Part shown: piece after piece, positions 42,338 to 50,565 of the stretch
How positions within the stretch are numbered: the stretch's first letter is position 1
How the letters are laid out: each line of letters starts with the position of its first letter
Source: Streptomyces tanashiensis
GTDB lineage: Bacteria > Actinomycetota > Actinomycetes > Streptomycetales > Streptomycetaceae
DNA length: 64,000 nt
NCBI RefSeq assembly: GCF_014648895.1
Contig: NZ_BMRZ01000024.1
Coordinates: forward strand, 1-64,000
Direction of reading: 5' to 3'
Translations under genes and position numbers: made by a program
The notes under the pieces: model-generated
Told to the model about the DNA's origin: nothing
Seen by the model: only the letters and a program-made list of their open reading frames with translations
Databases searched by the model: none

Positions 42338-42796
42338 CTACGGCGAGGCGCTCGTTCCCGCTTCTCCGATCCTGACCGGTTCGGCGGGGCCGCCGTTCCT
42401 CACCGGCCGGGTGAGCACCTTGGCGACGCACGCCGGCATCGCGGCGCCCTCCTCGTGGCCGCGGGCCCGGTAGGCGCTCGGCGTCTCGCCGACCAGTTCG
42501 GTGAAGCGCGAGCTGAACGACCCGAGCGACGTACAGCCCACCTCGAAGCAGACCTCGGTCACGCTCAGGTCCCCCCGCCGCAGCAGCGCCTTCGCGCGCT
42601 CGACGCGGCGGGTCATCAGATAGCTGTACGGCGTCTCGCCGAAGGCGGTGCGGAAGCTGCGGGCGAAGTGCCCCGTCGACATCAGGGCGACCCGGGCCAG
42701 GGCCGGGACGTCCAGGGGCGAGGCGTAGTCGCGGTCCATCGTGTCCCGCGCGCGGCGCAGTCGTTTCAGGTCCTCCAGATCCACGCCCCCCAGCAT
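42338..42796 (-). CDS. AraC-family regulator, HTH domain only
   Basis: A 152-aa protein that is essentially just the double HTH: RDYASPLDVPALARVALMSTGHFARSFRTAFGETPYSYLMTRRVERAKALLRR and VCFEVGCTSLGSFSSRFTELVGETPSAYRA. There is no N-terminal ligand domain. I chose the ATG at 42796 (MLGGVDLEDLKRL); the frame continues upstream to 42847 through the operator palindrome. It is divergent from the XRE gene. Confidence 0.85.
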   Translation of the reverse strand: MLGGVDLEDLKRLRRARDTMDRDYASPLDVPALARVALMSTGHFARSFRTAFGETPYSYLMTRRVERAKALLRRGDLSVTEVCFEVGCTSLGSFSSRFTELVGETPSAYRARGHEEGAAMPACVAKVLTRPVRNGGPAEPVRIGEAGTSASP

Positions 42797-42823
42797 GGCA
42801 CGGCCGGCGCCGCTCCGGGGGCG

Positions 42824-42851
42824 ACTTTTGCAAGCGGGTGCTTGCAAAAGT
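42824..42851. promoter_or_regulatory. perfect inverted repeat ACTTTTGCAAG…CTTGCAAAAGT
   Basis: Two 11-bp arms (42824-42834 and 42841-42851) with a 6-bp centre sit between the divergent AraC and XRE starts. The TTGCAAG…CTTGCAA core fits an operator for the XRE protein encoded at 42877. Confidence 0.8.
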
Positions 42852-42876
42852 TAGCAGCGGCTGGCATGGTCGGGGC

Positions 42877-43272
42877 ATGGCATCGCTCAACGTCGGCAAT
42901 CTCGGCGAGTACCTCCGCGAGCAGCGGCGGACCGCGCAGCTCTCCCTGCGGCAGCTCGCCGACGCCGCCGGGGTGTCGAACCCGTACCTCAGCCAGATCG
43001 AGCGCGGGCTGCGCAAGCCCAGCGCCGAGGTCCTCCAGCAGGTCGCGAAGGCGCTGCGGATCTCCGCCGAGACGCTCTACGTACGGGCCGGGATCCTCGA
43101 CGAGACGGAGCGGGAGGAGCTGGAGACGCGCGCCGTCATCCTGGCCGATCCCTCGATCAACGAGCGGCAGAAGCAGGTGCTGCTCCAGATCTACGACTCC
43201 TTCCGCAAGGAGAACGCCGCCGACGCCGCCGCGGCAGCCGCCGACGCGGATGCCACACCGCCTTCGAGCTAG
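42877..43272 (+). CDS. XRE-family DNA-binding protein
   Basis: A 131-aa protein with an N-terminal Cro/cI-type HTH (LGEYLREQRRTAQLSLRQLADAAGVSNPYLSQIERGLRKPSAEVLQQVAKAL) and a charged helical extension (DETEREELETRAVILADPSINERQKQVLLQIYDSFRKE). Such proteins occur widely in Streptomyces next to an HBHA-like gene. The ATG at 42877 gives the natural start just past the operator-like palindrome at 42824-42851, suggesting autoregulation. Confidence 0.88.
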   Translation: MASLNVGNLGEYLREQRRTAQLSLRQLADAAGVSNPYLSQIERGLRKPSAEVLQQVAKALRISAETLYVRAGILDETEREELETRAVILADPSINERQKQVLLQIYDSFRKENAADAAAAAADADATPPSS

Positions 43273-43315
43273 TACGTCTCCGAGTCAGTACGTCACATCC
43301 GGGAGGAACACCAGC

Positions 43316-43888
43316 ATGGCCATCATCGACGAACTGCGTACCCCTCTCTACTTCGCCGCCGGCACCGCCGACCTCGCCGTCCAGCAGGCCAAGAAGGTTC
43401 CCGGCCTGATCGAGCAGCTCGCCGCCGAGGCGCCCGCGCGCATCGACGCCGTACGGAAGACCGACCCGAAGGCCGTGCAGGAGAAGGTGACCGCGCAGGC
43501 CAAGGAGGCCCAGGCCACCGTGCAGTCGAAGTTCGCCGAGGTCGTCGGCGGCCTCGACACCGACCTCAAGAAGCTCGGCGAGACCGCCCAGGACCTGGCC
43601 CTGCGCGGGGTCGGCGTCGCCGCCGAGTACGCGGTCAAGGCGCGCGAGAAGTACGAGGAGGTCGCCGCCCACGGCGAGGAGGCCGTCAAGGCCTGGCGCG
43701 GCGAGGTCGCCGAGGAGATCACCGAGATCGCCGTCGTCGTCGAGCCGGAGCCGGAGACCGCGTCGGACGAGGCCCCGGCGGCCGAGGCCGGAAGCGCCGA
43801 CCCCGAGGCCAGGAAGGCTCCCGCGCGGAAGACCACCGCCCGCAAGGCCCCCGCCAGGAAGGCGGCCGTCGCCGCCGAGAAGGAGTAG
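43316..43888 (+). CDS. heparin-binding-hemagglutinin-like coiled-coil protein
   Basis: A 190-aa protein: a helical core (AIIDELRTPLYFAAGTADLAVQQAKKVPG…) of alternating acidic and basic residues, then an acidic/Ala stretch and a Lys/Ala/Pro tail (ARKAPARKTTARKAPARKAA) like histone H1 or mycobacterial HBHA. In mycobacteria this tail binds heparin; here a nucleic-acid or envelope role is equally possible. GGGAGGA precedes the ATG. It is 43 bp behind the XRE gene and likely controlled by it. Confidence 0.85.
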   Translation: MAIIDELRTPLYFAAGTADLAVQQAKKVPGLIEQLAAEAPARIDAVRKTDPKAVQEKVTAQAKEAQATVQSKFAEVVGGLDTDLKKLGETAQDLALRGVGVAAEYAVKAREKYEEVAAHGEEAVKAWRGEVAEEITEIAVVVEPEPETASDEAPAAEAGSADPEARKAPARKTTARKAPARKAAVAAEKE

Positions 43889-43905
43889 GGCCGGGCACCA
43901 ATTCG

Positions 43906-43932
43906 GGTACCCGGTGCGTTGTACCGGGTACC
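43906..43932. terminator. 10-bp stem hairpin after the HBHA-like gene
   Basis: GGTACCCGGT (43906-43915) pairs with ACCGGGTACC (43923-43932), 7-nt loop. No T run follows, so terminator or operator are both possible. Confidence 0.6.
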
Positions 43933-43978
43933 TTGACCGCGAGGCGCTCTCTCTTCATCCCCATAGGCGGTGCTCAGC

Positions 43979-44326
43979 ATGTTGCGCGCGGGATTCGACT
44001 CCCTTCTCTCCCTGGTGATCTTCCTGGTCTTCACCGGCTTCGCCGTCGCCGCGCTCGTCTTCGCCGCCATGGCGCGCGAGGACGCGTACCGCGCAGCCGA
44101 CAAGCAGACGAAGAAGTTCTGGCTGATCATCCTGGGCATCAACCTCGCCCTGAACCTGCTGCTGCCGATGCTGTTCCTGCAGATCGCCGGGCTGGTCGCC
44201 GCCATCGTCTTCATGGTGGACGTGCGCCCCGCGCTCGCGCAGGTCTCCGGCGGAGGCCGGGGCGGCCGCCGGGGCGGCGGCTCCAGCAGCGACGGACCGT
44301 ACGGTCCCTACAACGGCGGCCGGTAG
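43979..44326 (+). CDS. DUF2516 membrane protein
   Basis: A 115-aa protein with two or three TM helices (LLSLVIFLVFTGFAVAALVFAAM and FWLIILGINLALNLLLPMLFLQIAGLVAAIVFMV) and a Gly/Arg-rich C-terminal tail (GGGRGGRRGGGSSSDGPYGPY). Function unknown; conserved in actinomycetes. ATG at 43979 chosen; a GTG three codons earlier is possible. It converges on the PP2C gene. Confidence 0.82.
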   Translation: MLRAGFDSLLSLVIFLVFTGFAVAALVFAAMAREDAYRAADKQTKKFWLIILGINLALNLLLPMLFLQIAGLVAAIVFMVDVRPALAQVSGGGRGGRRGGGSSSDGPYGPYNGGR

Positions 44327-44349
44327 CGGCCGTCCGAGCGGTGCGACGA

Positions 44350-44378
44350 CAGGACCCGGGACCTACCCCCGGGTCCTG
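44350..44378. terminator. shared terminator of convergent genes
   Basis: Perfect 11-bp stem CAGGACCCGGG/CCCGGGTCCTG with a 7-nt loop. It overlaps the last codons of the minus-strand phosphatase gene. Confidence 0.8.
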
Positions 44379-45664
44379 TCCCTTTCCAGGGCCAGGACGG
44401 CGACGTCGTCCGTGAGCTCGCCGCCGTTCAGCGACCGGACCTCCGTCACGGCCGCCTCCAGGAGGTCCTCGCCCCGCAGGCCCGAGGACAACTGGCGGTT
44501 GATCATCCCGACCATCCCGTCCTGGCCGAGCCGGGGCGAGCCGGGGCCCGCCGAGCGGCCCTCGATGAGCCCGTCCGTGTACATGAGCAGGCTCCAGGCC
44601 CCGCCCAGCTCGACCTGGCGGCGCGGCCAGCGGGCGCGCGGCAGCAGTCCGAGGGCCGGGCCGCCGTCCTCGTACGGAAGAAGGCGTGCCGCCCGTCCCT
44701 GCCGGGCGATCAGCGGCGAGGGGTGCCCGGCCAGGCAGAGGCCGGCACGGCGCCCGTCCGGCGCGATGTCGACGGTGCAGAGCGTCGCGAAGATCTCGTC
44801 GCTCTCCCGCTCGTGCTCCAGGACCTGCTGCATCGTCGAGAGCAGCTCGTCCCCGCAGAGGCCCGCGAAGGTCAGCGCCCGCCAGGCGATCCGCAGCTCG
44901 ACGCCGAGCGCGGCCTCGTCGGGGCCGTGCCCGCAGACGTCGCCGATCATGGCGTGGACGGTGCCGTCGGGCGTGCGCACGACGTCGTAGAAGTCGCCGC
45001 CGAGCAGCGCGCGGGACCGGCCGGGCCGGTAGTGGGCGGCGAACCGCAGGTCGGAGCCCTCCAGGAGCGGCGTGGGCAGGAGGCCGCGCTCCAGACGGGC
45101 GTTCTCCTGGGCGCGCAGCCGGGACTCGGCGAGCTTCACCTGGACGGCGTCGGCCCGCTTGCGTTCGACGGCGTACCGGATGGCCCGGCTGAGCAGCCGC
45201 CCGTCGAGCTCCTCGCGGAAGAGGTGGTCCTGGGCCCCGACGCGTACCGCCTCGGCCGCCAGCTCGGCGTCGGCGGAGGCCGCGAGCGCGAGGACGGCGT
45301 GGCGGGGGGCGAGGCGCAGGATGTGCCGCAGCGGGGCGAGCGGGTCGTCACCGGCGGCCGCCCGGGGGCCGGGCAGGGAGAGGTCGACGAGGACGCAGTG
45401 GACGTCGTCGGTGAGGAGCCGCTCGGCCTCGGTGAGGTTCCGGGCGGTACGGATGCGGACCCGGGTGCCGGAGGCGTCCGCCGCGTCGAGCAGTTCGGGT
45501 ACGGCGAGGGCACCCGCCGGGTCGTCCTCGACGACCAGGAGAGTGAGATCGGTGCGGTCGGTGCCTGTGACTGTGCCTGTCATGGGAGTGGCGTCCATTG
45601 GGGTGGCGTCGCCGGGTCCCGCAGCGGCAGAGACGTTTCTCTGGCGCGGTACGGATACGGGCAT
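44363..45664 (-). CDS. response regulator with PP2C-type serine phosphatase output
   Basis: A 433-aa protein. The receiver domain (LTLLVVEDDPAGALAVPELL…VLVDLSLPG, with the phospho-accepting Asp) is followed by a linker helix and a SpoIIE/PP2C phosphatase domain. The phosphatase begins LERGLLPTPLLEGSDLRFAAHYRPG and shows the metal motifs GGDFYDV and GDVCGHGPDEA, then LMYTDGLIEGR and DDVAVLAL. Such RsbU/RsbP-like proteins dephosphorylate anti-sigma antagonists. The kinase that phosphorylates it is not in the window. ATG at 45664 has GGAAGG upstream. Confidence 0.88.
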   Translation of the reverse strand: MPVSVPRQRNVSAAAGPGDATPMDATPMTGTVTGTDRTDLTLLVVEDDPAGALAVPELLDAADASGTRVRIRTARNLTEAERLLTDDVHCVLVDLSLPGPRAAAGDDPLAPLRHILRLAPRHAVLALAASADAELAAEAVRVGAQDHLFREELDGRLLSRAIRYAVERKRADAVQVKLAESRLRAQENARLERGLLPTPLLEGSDLRFAAHYRPGRSRALLGGDFYDVVRTPDGTVHAMIGDVCGHGPDEAALGVELRIAWRALTFAGLCGDELLSTMQQVLEHERESDEIFATLCTVDIAPDGRRAGLCLAGHPSPLIARQGRAARLLPYEDGGPALGLLPRARWPRRQVELGGAWSLLMYTDGLIEGRSAGPGSPRLGQDGMVGMINRQLSSGLRGEDLLEAAVTEVRSLNGGELTDDVAVLALERDRTRG

Positions 45665-45923
45665 CGGTCCGGGTTTCCTTCCCTCCCCCCGAGGGTGCGC
45701 AGGGCGCCGGGTGGCGTCCCGCCCGTCCCGGACCATAGCGGTAGGGGGGTGCGCAGCGGAATGGTGATCAGCCTGTGAGAGCGCGCGCCGGGCTTGGCAT
45801 ATGCCGCGGAAGGGGAGGTACTTGCCCCCGAGCGGTCCGCTCGGGGGCGCCGGGCCCATGAGAAACGTCACGCGGCGGGGGTGGCGCCGGTCACGCGCTT
45901 CTCGCCGGCGAAGGTGGCTCGTG

Positions 45924-46038
45924 TCACGAAGGGCGGGCCACGCGGGGCGCGTCACGAAGGGCGGGCCCCACGCGGGGTCACGTCATGAGGCGCGGACCGG
46001 GGGACCGCGCCGCTCGCGTCACGAAGGGCGGACCACGC
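45924..46038. repeat. triplicated 3' end of the NlpC/P60 gene
   Basis: TCACGAAGGGCGGRCCACGC (the end of the minus-strand nlpC-type gene, including its stop) occurs at 46019-46038, again with two extra bases at 45952-45973, and again at 45924-45943. The two extra copies lie downstream of the real stop and are not translated. Confidence 0.85.
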
Positions 46039-47068
46039 CCAGGATCTCCATCGAGCCCGCGCCCGCGAGGGTCACGTTCCGCCCCGGACGCGGGGCGTGC
46101 ACGATCGCCCCGTTCCCGACGTACATCCCGATGTGGCTCGCGTCCTTGAAGTAGACGATCAGGTCGCCGGGCCGCATGTCCTTGATGTCCACGTGCGGCA
46201 GCAGCCGCCACTGCTCCTGCGAGGTGCGCGGGATCCCCCGGCCGGCCGCGCCCCAGGCGCGCTGGGTCAGCCCGGAGCAGTCGTACGAGCCCGGTCCCTC
46301 CGCCCCCCAGACGTACGGCTTGCCGATCTGGGCCGTCGCGAACTCGACCGCCTTCTTGCCCTCCGCGGTCGCGTCCTTCGACAGGCCGTCGAGGACGCCC
46401 GTGCCGAGCCAGGTCGTCTGGGCCCGGAGCTGGGCCTGCTCCTCCAGGCGGCGCAGCCGCTCGCGCTCCTCGGCGGCGAGCTCGGACTCCAGCTTCTTGG
46501 CGGCGGCGATCCGGTCGTTGATCTCCTTCTTCGCCTTGGCCTGCTTGACGCGGTTGGCCTCCAGCTTGGTCCAGTTGGTGCCGGCGTCCTTGGCGTACGT
46601 GTCCAACTCGGCCTGGGAGCGGTTCATCTCGCCCAGCAGGTCGGTGGTGGCCTTGGCCCCGGCCTTGAGCCGTCCGGCGGCGTCGAGGAAGAGCTGCGGG
46701 TCGTTCGTGAGGACGAGCTGCGCGCCGTCCGGGAGCCCGCCGTTGCGGTACTGGGCGCGGGCGGCGGCGCCGGCCCTGGCCTTGAGGTCCTCGATCTTCT
46801 CGCGGCCTTCGACGATCATCCGGGCGAGCCGGACGATCTCGGCGGACTGCTCCTTGGTCTTCTCCTCGGCGAGGTTGTACGCGTCGGTGGCGACGGCGGC
46901 CTTGCGGTACAGGTCGTCGATCTCCTTGCGCACCTCCTCCAGGCTCTTCTTCGGCGGAGGGGGCGGGAGCGGTGCGGCGGCGGCCTGGAGGGTCAGTGCG
47001 GGAGAGGCCAGCACGGTCAGGGCGCAGATCACGGTGATCGCGGCGGTGGCGTGGCGGCGTCGGTTCAC
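46019..47068 (-). CDS. secreted NlpC/P60 peptidoglycan endopeptidase
   Basis: A 349-aa cell-wall hydrolase of the RipA/RpfB-partner type. A signal peptide (RRRHATAAITVICALTVLASPALTLQAAAA) is followed by a long coiled coil (EEVRKEIDDLYRKAAVATDAYNLAEEKTKEQ…KKLESELAAEERERLRRLEEQ) and the C-terminal NlpC/P60 domain. Catalytic residues are seen in YDCSGLTQ (Cys), ASHIGMYVG (His) and NGAIVHAPRPG. GTG start at 47068 has GAGGGGGAG upstream. No c-di-AMP riboswitch-like leader was recognised. It cleaves D-Glu/mDAP type cross-peptides in relatives. Confidence 0.9.
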   Translation of the reverse strand: MNRRRHATAAITVICALTVLASPALTLQAAAAPLPPPPPKKSLEEVRKEIDDLYRKAAVATDAYNLAEEKTKEQSAEIVRLARMIVEGREKIEDLKARAGAAARAQYRNGGLPDGAQLVLTNDPQLFLDAAGRLKAGAKATTDLLGEMNRSQAELDTYAKDAGTNWTKLEANRVKQAKAKKEINDRIAAAKKLESELAAEERERLRRLEEQAQLRAQTTWLGTGVLDGLSKDATAEGKKAVEFATAQIGKPYVWGAEGPGSYDCSGLTQRAWGAAGRGIPRTSQEQWRLLPHVDIKDMRPGDLIVYFKDASHIGMYVGNGAIVHAPRPGRNVTLAGAGSMEILGVVRPS

Positions 47069-47208
47069 GAGCTCCCCCTCGAGTGACCCAAAATCTGATT
47101 TACCGTCAGTAACTTGATGGTGACCTGGCGATAGTGCCATGCGAAACCTGAAAGCAACAGGGGAAACCGGGGCCTGTCGGCCGCTTCCCCCCACGGGGGA
47201 CGATTGAT

Positions 47209-47440
47209 GTGCGTGTGGCGTTCCCCGCGTACGGGAAATTCAGCGGGAGTTGGCGAAAAAGAAGGACGGACGCCCCGTCACCCGAAGGGAAGCCGCACCG
47301 GACGCCCCGTCACCCGCCCGCCGCCACGGTCGTGGGCGCTGCTGCCCACCGCCGCGCCCCTGCCGCCCACGCGGCCCTGCCGTTCAGGCGGCCCTGCCGC
47401 CCACGCGCCCGTGCCGCCCACGCGGCCCCGTCGTCCCCCG
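47209..47440. other. non-coding gap with degenerate CCCAC/GGCC repeats
   Basis: From the NlpC start to the methyltransferase stop no convincing gene is present. The stretch 47340-47435 contains imperfect 17-18-bp repeats of the type CTGCCGCCCACGCGGCC. On the NlpC side (47085-47130) AT-rich DNA probably holds its promoter. Confidence 0.6.
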
Positions 47441-47448
47441 GCGAGCCG

Positions 47449-48243
47449 TCAGGTCCTCGGTGCCAGCGCCTCCCACCGCACCGTCACCTCGCCCTGGCGC
47501 CACCGGCGCGGGCCGTCCGCCAGCGGCCAGTCCGCCGCCAGGTCGCGGACGGAGCGGATCCACCGCTGCCGCGCGCCCAGCGAGGCGTACGGGGCGGCCG
47601 CCGCCCACGCCCGGTCGAAGTCCCGCAGGAAGGCGTGCACCGGCTCGCCCGGAACGTTCCGGTGGATCAGGGCCTTCGGGAGCCGTTCCGCGAGATCCGA
47701 GGGGCGGTCGAGCGAGCCGAGCCGGGTCGCGAAGGTCACCGTGCGCGGCCCGGCCGCGTCCAGCGCCACCCACACGTGCCGGCGCCCGATCTCGTCGCAG
47801 GTCCCCTCCACGAGCAGGCCGCCGGGCGCGAGCCGCCCGCAGAGCCGCGTCCAGACGGCCGCGACCTGGTCCTCGTCGTACTGGCGCAGCACGTTCGCCG
47901 CCCGGATCAGGGCGACCCGGCCGGGCACCGGCACCTCGAAGCCGCCGTGCAGGAAGGAGAGGCCCTCCTCCTCGTACGGCTTCGCGGCCTCGACGCGGGC
48001 CGGTTCGATCTCGATGCCGTAGAGCCGGGTGCGGGGCTCGGCGGTCCGCAGCCGGGCCAGGAGCTCCACGGCGGTCCAGGGGGCGGCCCCGTATCCGAGG
48101 TCCACGGCGAGCGGGGGCTCGGGGGAGCGGCGCAGGGCGGGGCCGTGGACGGCGGCGATCCAGCGGTCCATGCGGCGCAGCCGGTTCGGGTTGGTGGTCC
48201 CGCGGGTCGGTGTGCCGACGGGGCGGGTGGTGCGCGGGGCCAT
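47449..48243 (-). CDS. class I SAM-dependent methyltransferase-like protein
   Basis: A 264-aa protein. The SAM-binding motif I reads AVDLGYGAAPWTAVEL, followed by acidic IEIEPARVEAAKPY and VLRQYDEDQV. The C-terminal half is not clearly assigned (RNVPGEPVHAFLRDFDRAWAAAAPY). The target molecule is unknown. It is divergent from mshA across a very GC-rich 316-bp gap. Start ATG at 48243 lacks a strong ribosome site. Confidence 0.75.
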   Translation of the reverse strand: MAPRTTRPVGTPTRGTTNPNRLRRMDRWIAAVHGPALRRSPEPPLAVDLGYGAAPWTAVELLARLRTAEPRTRLYGIEIEPARVEAAKPYEEEGLSFLHGGFEVPVPGRVALIRAANVLRQYDEDQVAAVWTRLCGRLAPGGLLVEGTCDEIGRRHVWVALDAAGPRTVTFATRLGSLDRPSDLAERLPKALIHRNVPGEPVHAFLRDFDRAWAAAAPYASLGARQRWIRSVRDLAADWPLADGPRRWRQGEVTVRWEALAPRT

Positions 48244-48559
48244 GCCATGAGCGTAAGGGGTACGGGGGAGGGCCCACGGCGGCCGGCCCCGGGGCCCCGG
48301 GCGCCGGGCGCCTCGGGTGCCGGGGCCGGCTCCGGAGGGCCTCCGGGCGCCCTCCCGGGGCCTTCCGGCCGCCCCCTCCCGGCAACGAATTGGCAAAACG
48401 CGCCCACCTGCGGAAATGAAAGGGGTCATTCCGGTGTTGTCGCCGCTGGAGGACGCACCGCGCCCTCCACCTGCCATGCCCGACACAGCTCAGCCCGAAG
48501 GCTCCGGCCCGAGGCCACCGAGAGGCCCCAGAGGCCCCCCGAGCGGAAGGACCGCCGAC
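48244..48559. other. divergent intergenic region before mshA
   Basis: About 150 bp of nearly pure G+C (GGCCCCGGGGCCCCGGGCGCC type) is followed by a short AT-richer patch, GAATTGGCAAAACGCGCC around 48388-48405, which can hold the mshA promoter. An in-frame ATG at 48416 and others exist upstream of the chosen GTG; they lack a good ribosome site. Confidence 0.5.
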
Positions 48560-49927
48560 GTGAGCCAGTACGTGTCCCGGTTCGCCGGAACCCGGCACCG
48601 GCATCCGGCCCCGGCCAGGCTCCGGCTCCCCGGCCGGCACCGCACCCCGCGGCGCGTGGCCATGCTCAGCGTCCACACCTCGCCGCTGCACCAGCCCGGC
48701 ACGGGCGACGCGGGCGGCATGAACGTCTACATCGTGGAGCTGGCCAAGCGCCTCGCGGCCATCGACATCGAGGTGGAGATCTTCACCCGGGCCACCACCG
48801 GCGGCCTCCCCCCGGTGGTCGAGCTGACCCCGGGCGTGCTCGTCCGGCACGTGGACGCCGGCCCGTACGAGGGTCTGGCCAAGGAGGAGCTGCCGGCGCA
48901 GCTCTGCGCCTTCACGCACGGCGTGATGCAGGCGTGGGCGGGCCACCGCCCCGGCCACTACGACCTGGTCCACTCGCACTACTGGCTCTCCGGCCATGTC
49001 GGCTGGCTCGCCGCCGAACGCTGGGGCGTCCCGCTCGTGCACGCCATGCACACCATGGCGAAGGTCAAGAACGCGGCGCTCGCCGAGGGCGACACGCCCG
49101 AGCCCGCGGCCCGGGTGATCGGCGAGACGCAGATCGTCGCCGCCGCCGACCGGCTGATCGCCAACACGGCCGAGGAGGCCGACGAGCTCGCCCGCTTCTA
49201 CGAGGCGGACCCCGGCAAGATCGCGGTCGTGCACCCGGGCGTCAACCTCGACCACTTCCGCCCCGCCGACGGCCGCGCCGCGGCCCGCGCCCGGCTGGGG
49301 CTCCCGCAGGACGCGTTCATCCCCGTCTTCGCCGGCCGGATACAGCCGCTGAAGGCCCCGGACATCCTGCTCCGTGCCGCGGCCCGGCTCCTGGACGAGG
49401 ACCCCTCGCTCCGCAGCCGCATGGTCGTCCCGGTGGTCGGCGGCCCGAGCGGCAGCGGCCTGGCCAAGCCGGAGCAGCTGCAGAAGCTGGCCGCCCGGCT
49501 CGGCATCGCGGACATCGTGCGCTTCCACCCGCCGGTGGGGCAGGACCGGCTGGCCGACTGGTTCCGCGCGGCGAGCGTGCTCGTCATGCCCTCGTACAGC
49601 GAGTCCTTCGGCCTGGTCGCGATCGAGGCTCAGGCGGCCGGGACCCCGGTCGTCGCGGCGGCGGTCGGCGGTCTGCCCGTGGCCGTGCGGGACGACGTGA
49701 CCGGTTTCCTCGTCCAGGGGCACGACCCGGCGGACTACGCCCGCGCGCTCGGTCGCTTCGTGGCGGACCCGTCGCTCTCGGCCCGGATGGGCGACGCGGC
49801 GGCGCTGCACGCCGGTTCCTTCGGCTGGGACACGGCGGCCTCGGGCACGGCCGACGTGTACACGGCCGCCATGCACGACCACCGGCTGCGGGAGAACCGC
49901 CGTCGCGTACGCTCGCACCATGGCTGA
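48560..49927 (+). CDS. mshA: MshA, D-inositol-3-phosphate glycosyltransferase
   Basis: First enzyme of mycothiol synthesis; joins UDP-GlcNAc to 1-L-myo-inositol-1-phosphate. The 455-aa GT-B glycosyltransferase shows VAMLSVHTSPLHQPGTGDAGGMNVYIVELAKRLA and LVHSHYWLSG in the N-terminal half. The C-terminal half has VFAGRIQPLKAPDILL, PSGSGLAKPEQL and the GT4 E-x7-E motif SYSESFGLVAIEAQAAG. I chose the GTG at 48560 because GGAAGG lies 9 bases upstream. It overlaps the next gene by 8 bp. Confidence 0.93.
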   Translation: MSQYVSRFAGTRHRHPAPARLRLPGRHRTPRRVAMLSVHTSPLHQPGTGDAGGMNVYIVELAKRLAAIDIEVEIFTRATTGGLPPVVELTPGVLVRHVDAGPYEGLAKEELPAQLCAFTHGVMQAWAGHRPGHYDLVHSHYWLSGHVGWLAAERWGVPLVHAMHTMAKVKNAALAEGDTPEPAARVIGETQIVAAADRLIANTAEEADELARFYEADPGKIAVVHPGVNLDHFRPADGRAAARARLGLPQDAFIPVFAGRIQPLKAPDILLRAAARLLDEDPSLRSRMVVPVVGGPSGSGLAKPEQLQKLAARLGIADIVRFHPPVGQDRLADWFRAASVLVMPSYSESFGLVAIEAQAAGTPVVAAAVGGLPVAVRDDVTGFLVQGHDPADYARALGRFVADPSLSARMGDAAALHAGSFGWDTAASGTADVYTAAMHDHRLRENRRRVRSHHG

Positions 49928-50426
49928 GGACGTTCGGCGGATCATCGAGGACACGTTCAACGACGCGGAGCTGGATTGGGAGTCCCCGGAGCCCGGCTCG
50001 TACGTCGTGAAGCTCCCGGGCACGCGCAAGCTGTTCACCACGCTGTCGCTCCGGGCGGGTCGCCACTCCCTCTCCCTCAACGCCTTCGTCATCCGCCACC
50101 CGGACGAGAACGAGGCGGGTGTCCACCGCTGGCTCCTGGAGCGCAACCTCAGGCTGTACGGGGTGGGTTACGCCGTCGACGGCCTGGGCGACGTCTACCT
50201 CGCCGGCAAGCTGCCGCTCTCCGCCGTCACGCCCGAGGAGCTGGACCGGCTGCTCGGCTCGGTCCTGGAGGCGGCGGACGGCGACTTCAACACGCTCCTG
50301 GAGCTGGGCTTCGCGTCGGCGATCCGGCGGGAGTACGAGTGGCGGGTCTCGCGGGGCGAGTCGACGCGGAACCTCGACGCGTTCAAGAACCTGACCCAGA
50401 AGCCGACCCAGAAGTCGGCTCCGTAG
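49920..50426 (+). CDS. YbjN-domain protein
   Basis: A 168-aa type III secretion chaperone-like/YbjN protein: FVIRHPDENEAGVHRWLLERNLRLYGVGYAVDGLGDVYLAGKLPLSAVTPEELDRLLGSVL. A YbjN gene directly behind mshA is common in actinomycetes. The C-terminal FKNLTQKPTQKSAP is repetitive, and the DNA behind the stop repeats GAAGTCGGCT-like units. Function unknown, possibly a chaperone. Confidence 0.85.
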   Translation: MAEDVRRIIEDTFNDAELDWESPEPGSYVVKLPGTRKLFTTLSLRAGRHSLSLNAFVIRHPDENEAGVHRWLLERNLRLYGVGYAVDGLGDVYLAGKLPLSAVTPEELDRLLGSVLEAADGDFNTLLELGFASAIRREYEWRVSRGESTRNLDAFKNLTQKPTQKSAP

Positions 50427-50565
50427 CCGATTCGGAAGTCGGCTCAGCGGCCGACCCGACCAGACCGACGTCCCCGACTTCACCGGCGGGTTCCACGCGC
50501 GCGTGGAGGCGTACGGCAGCCCGGACACGGTCCGCCCCGGAACCTGTACGAGGCACAGCGGGCGC

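Noticed and set aside
47069..47208. c-di-AMP (ydaO-type) riboswitch before the NlpC/P60 gene
   Set aside because: The leader is too short and none of the conserved riboswitch blocks was recognised.
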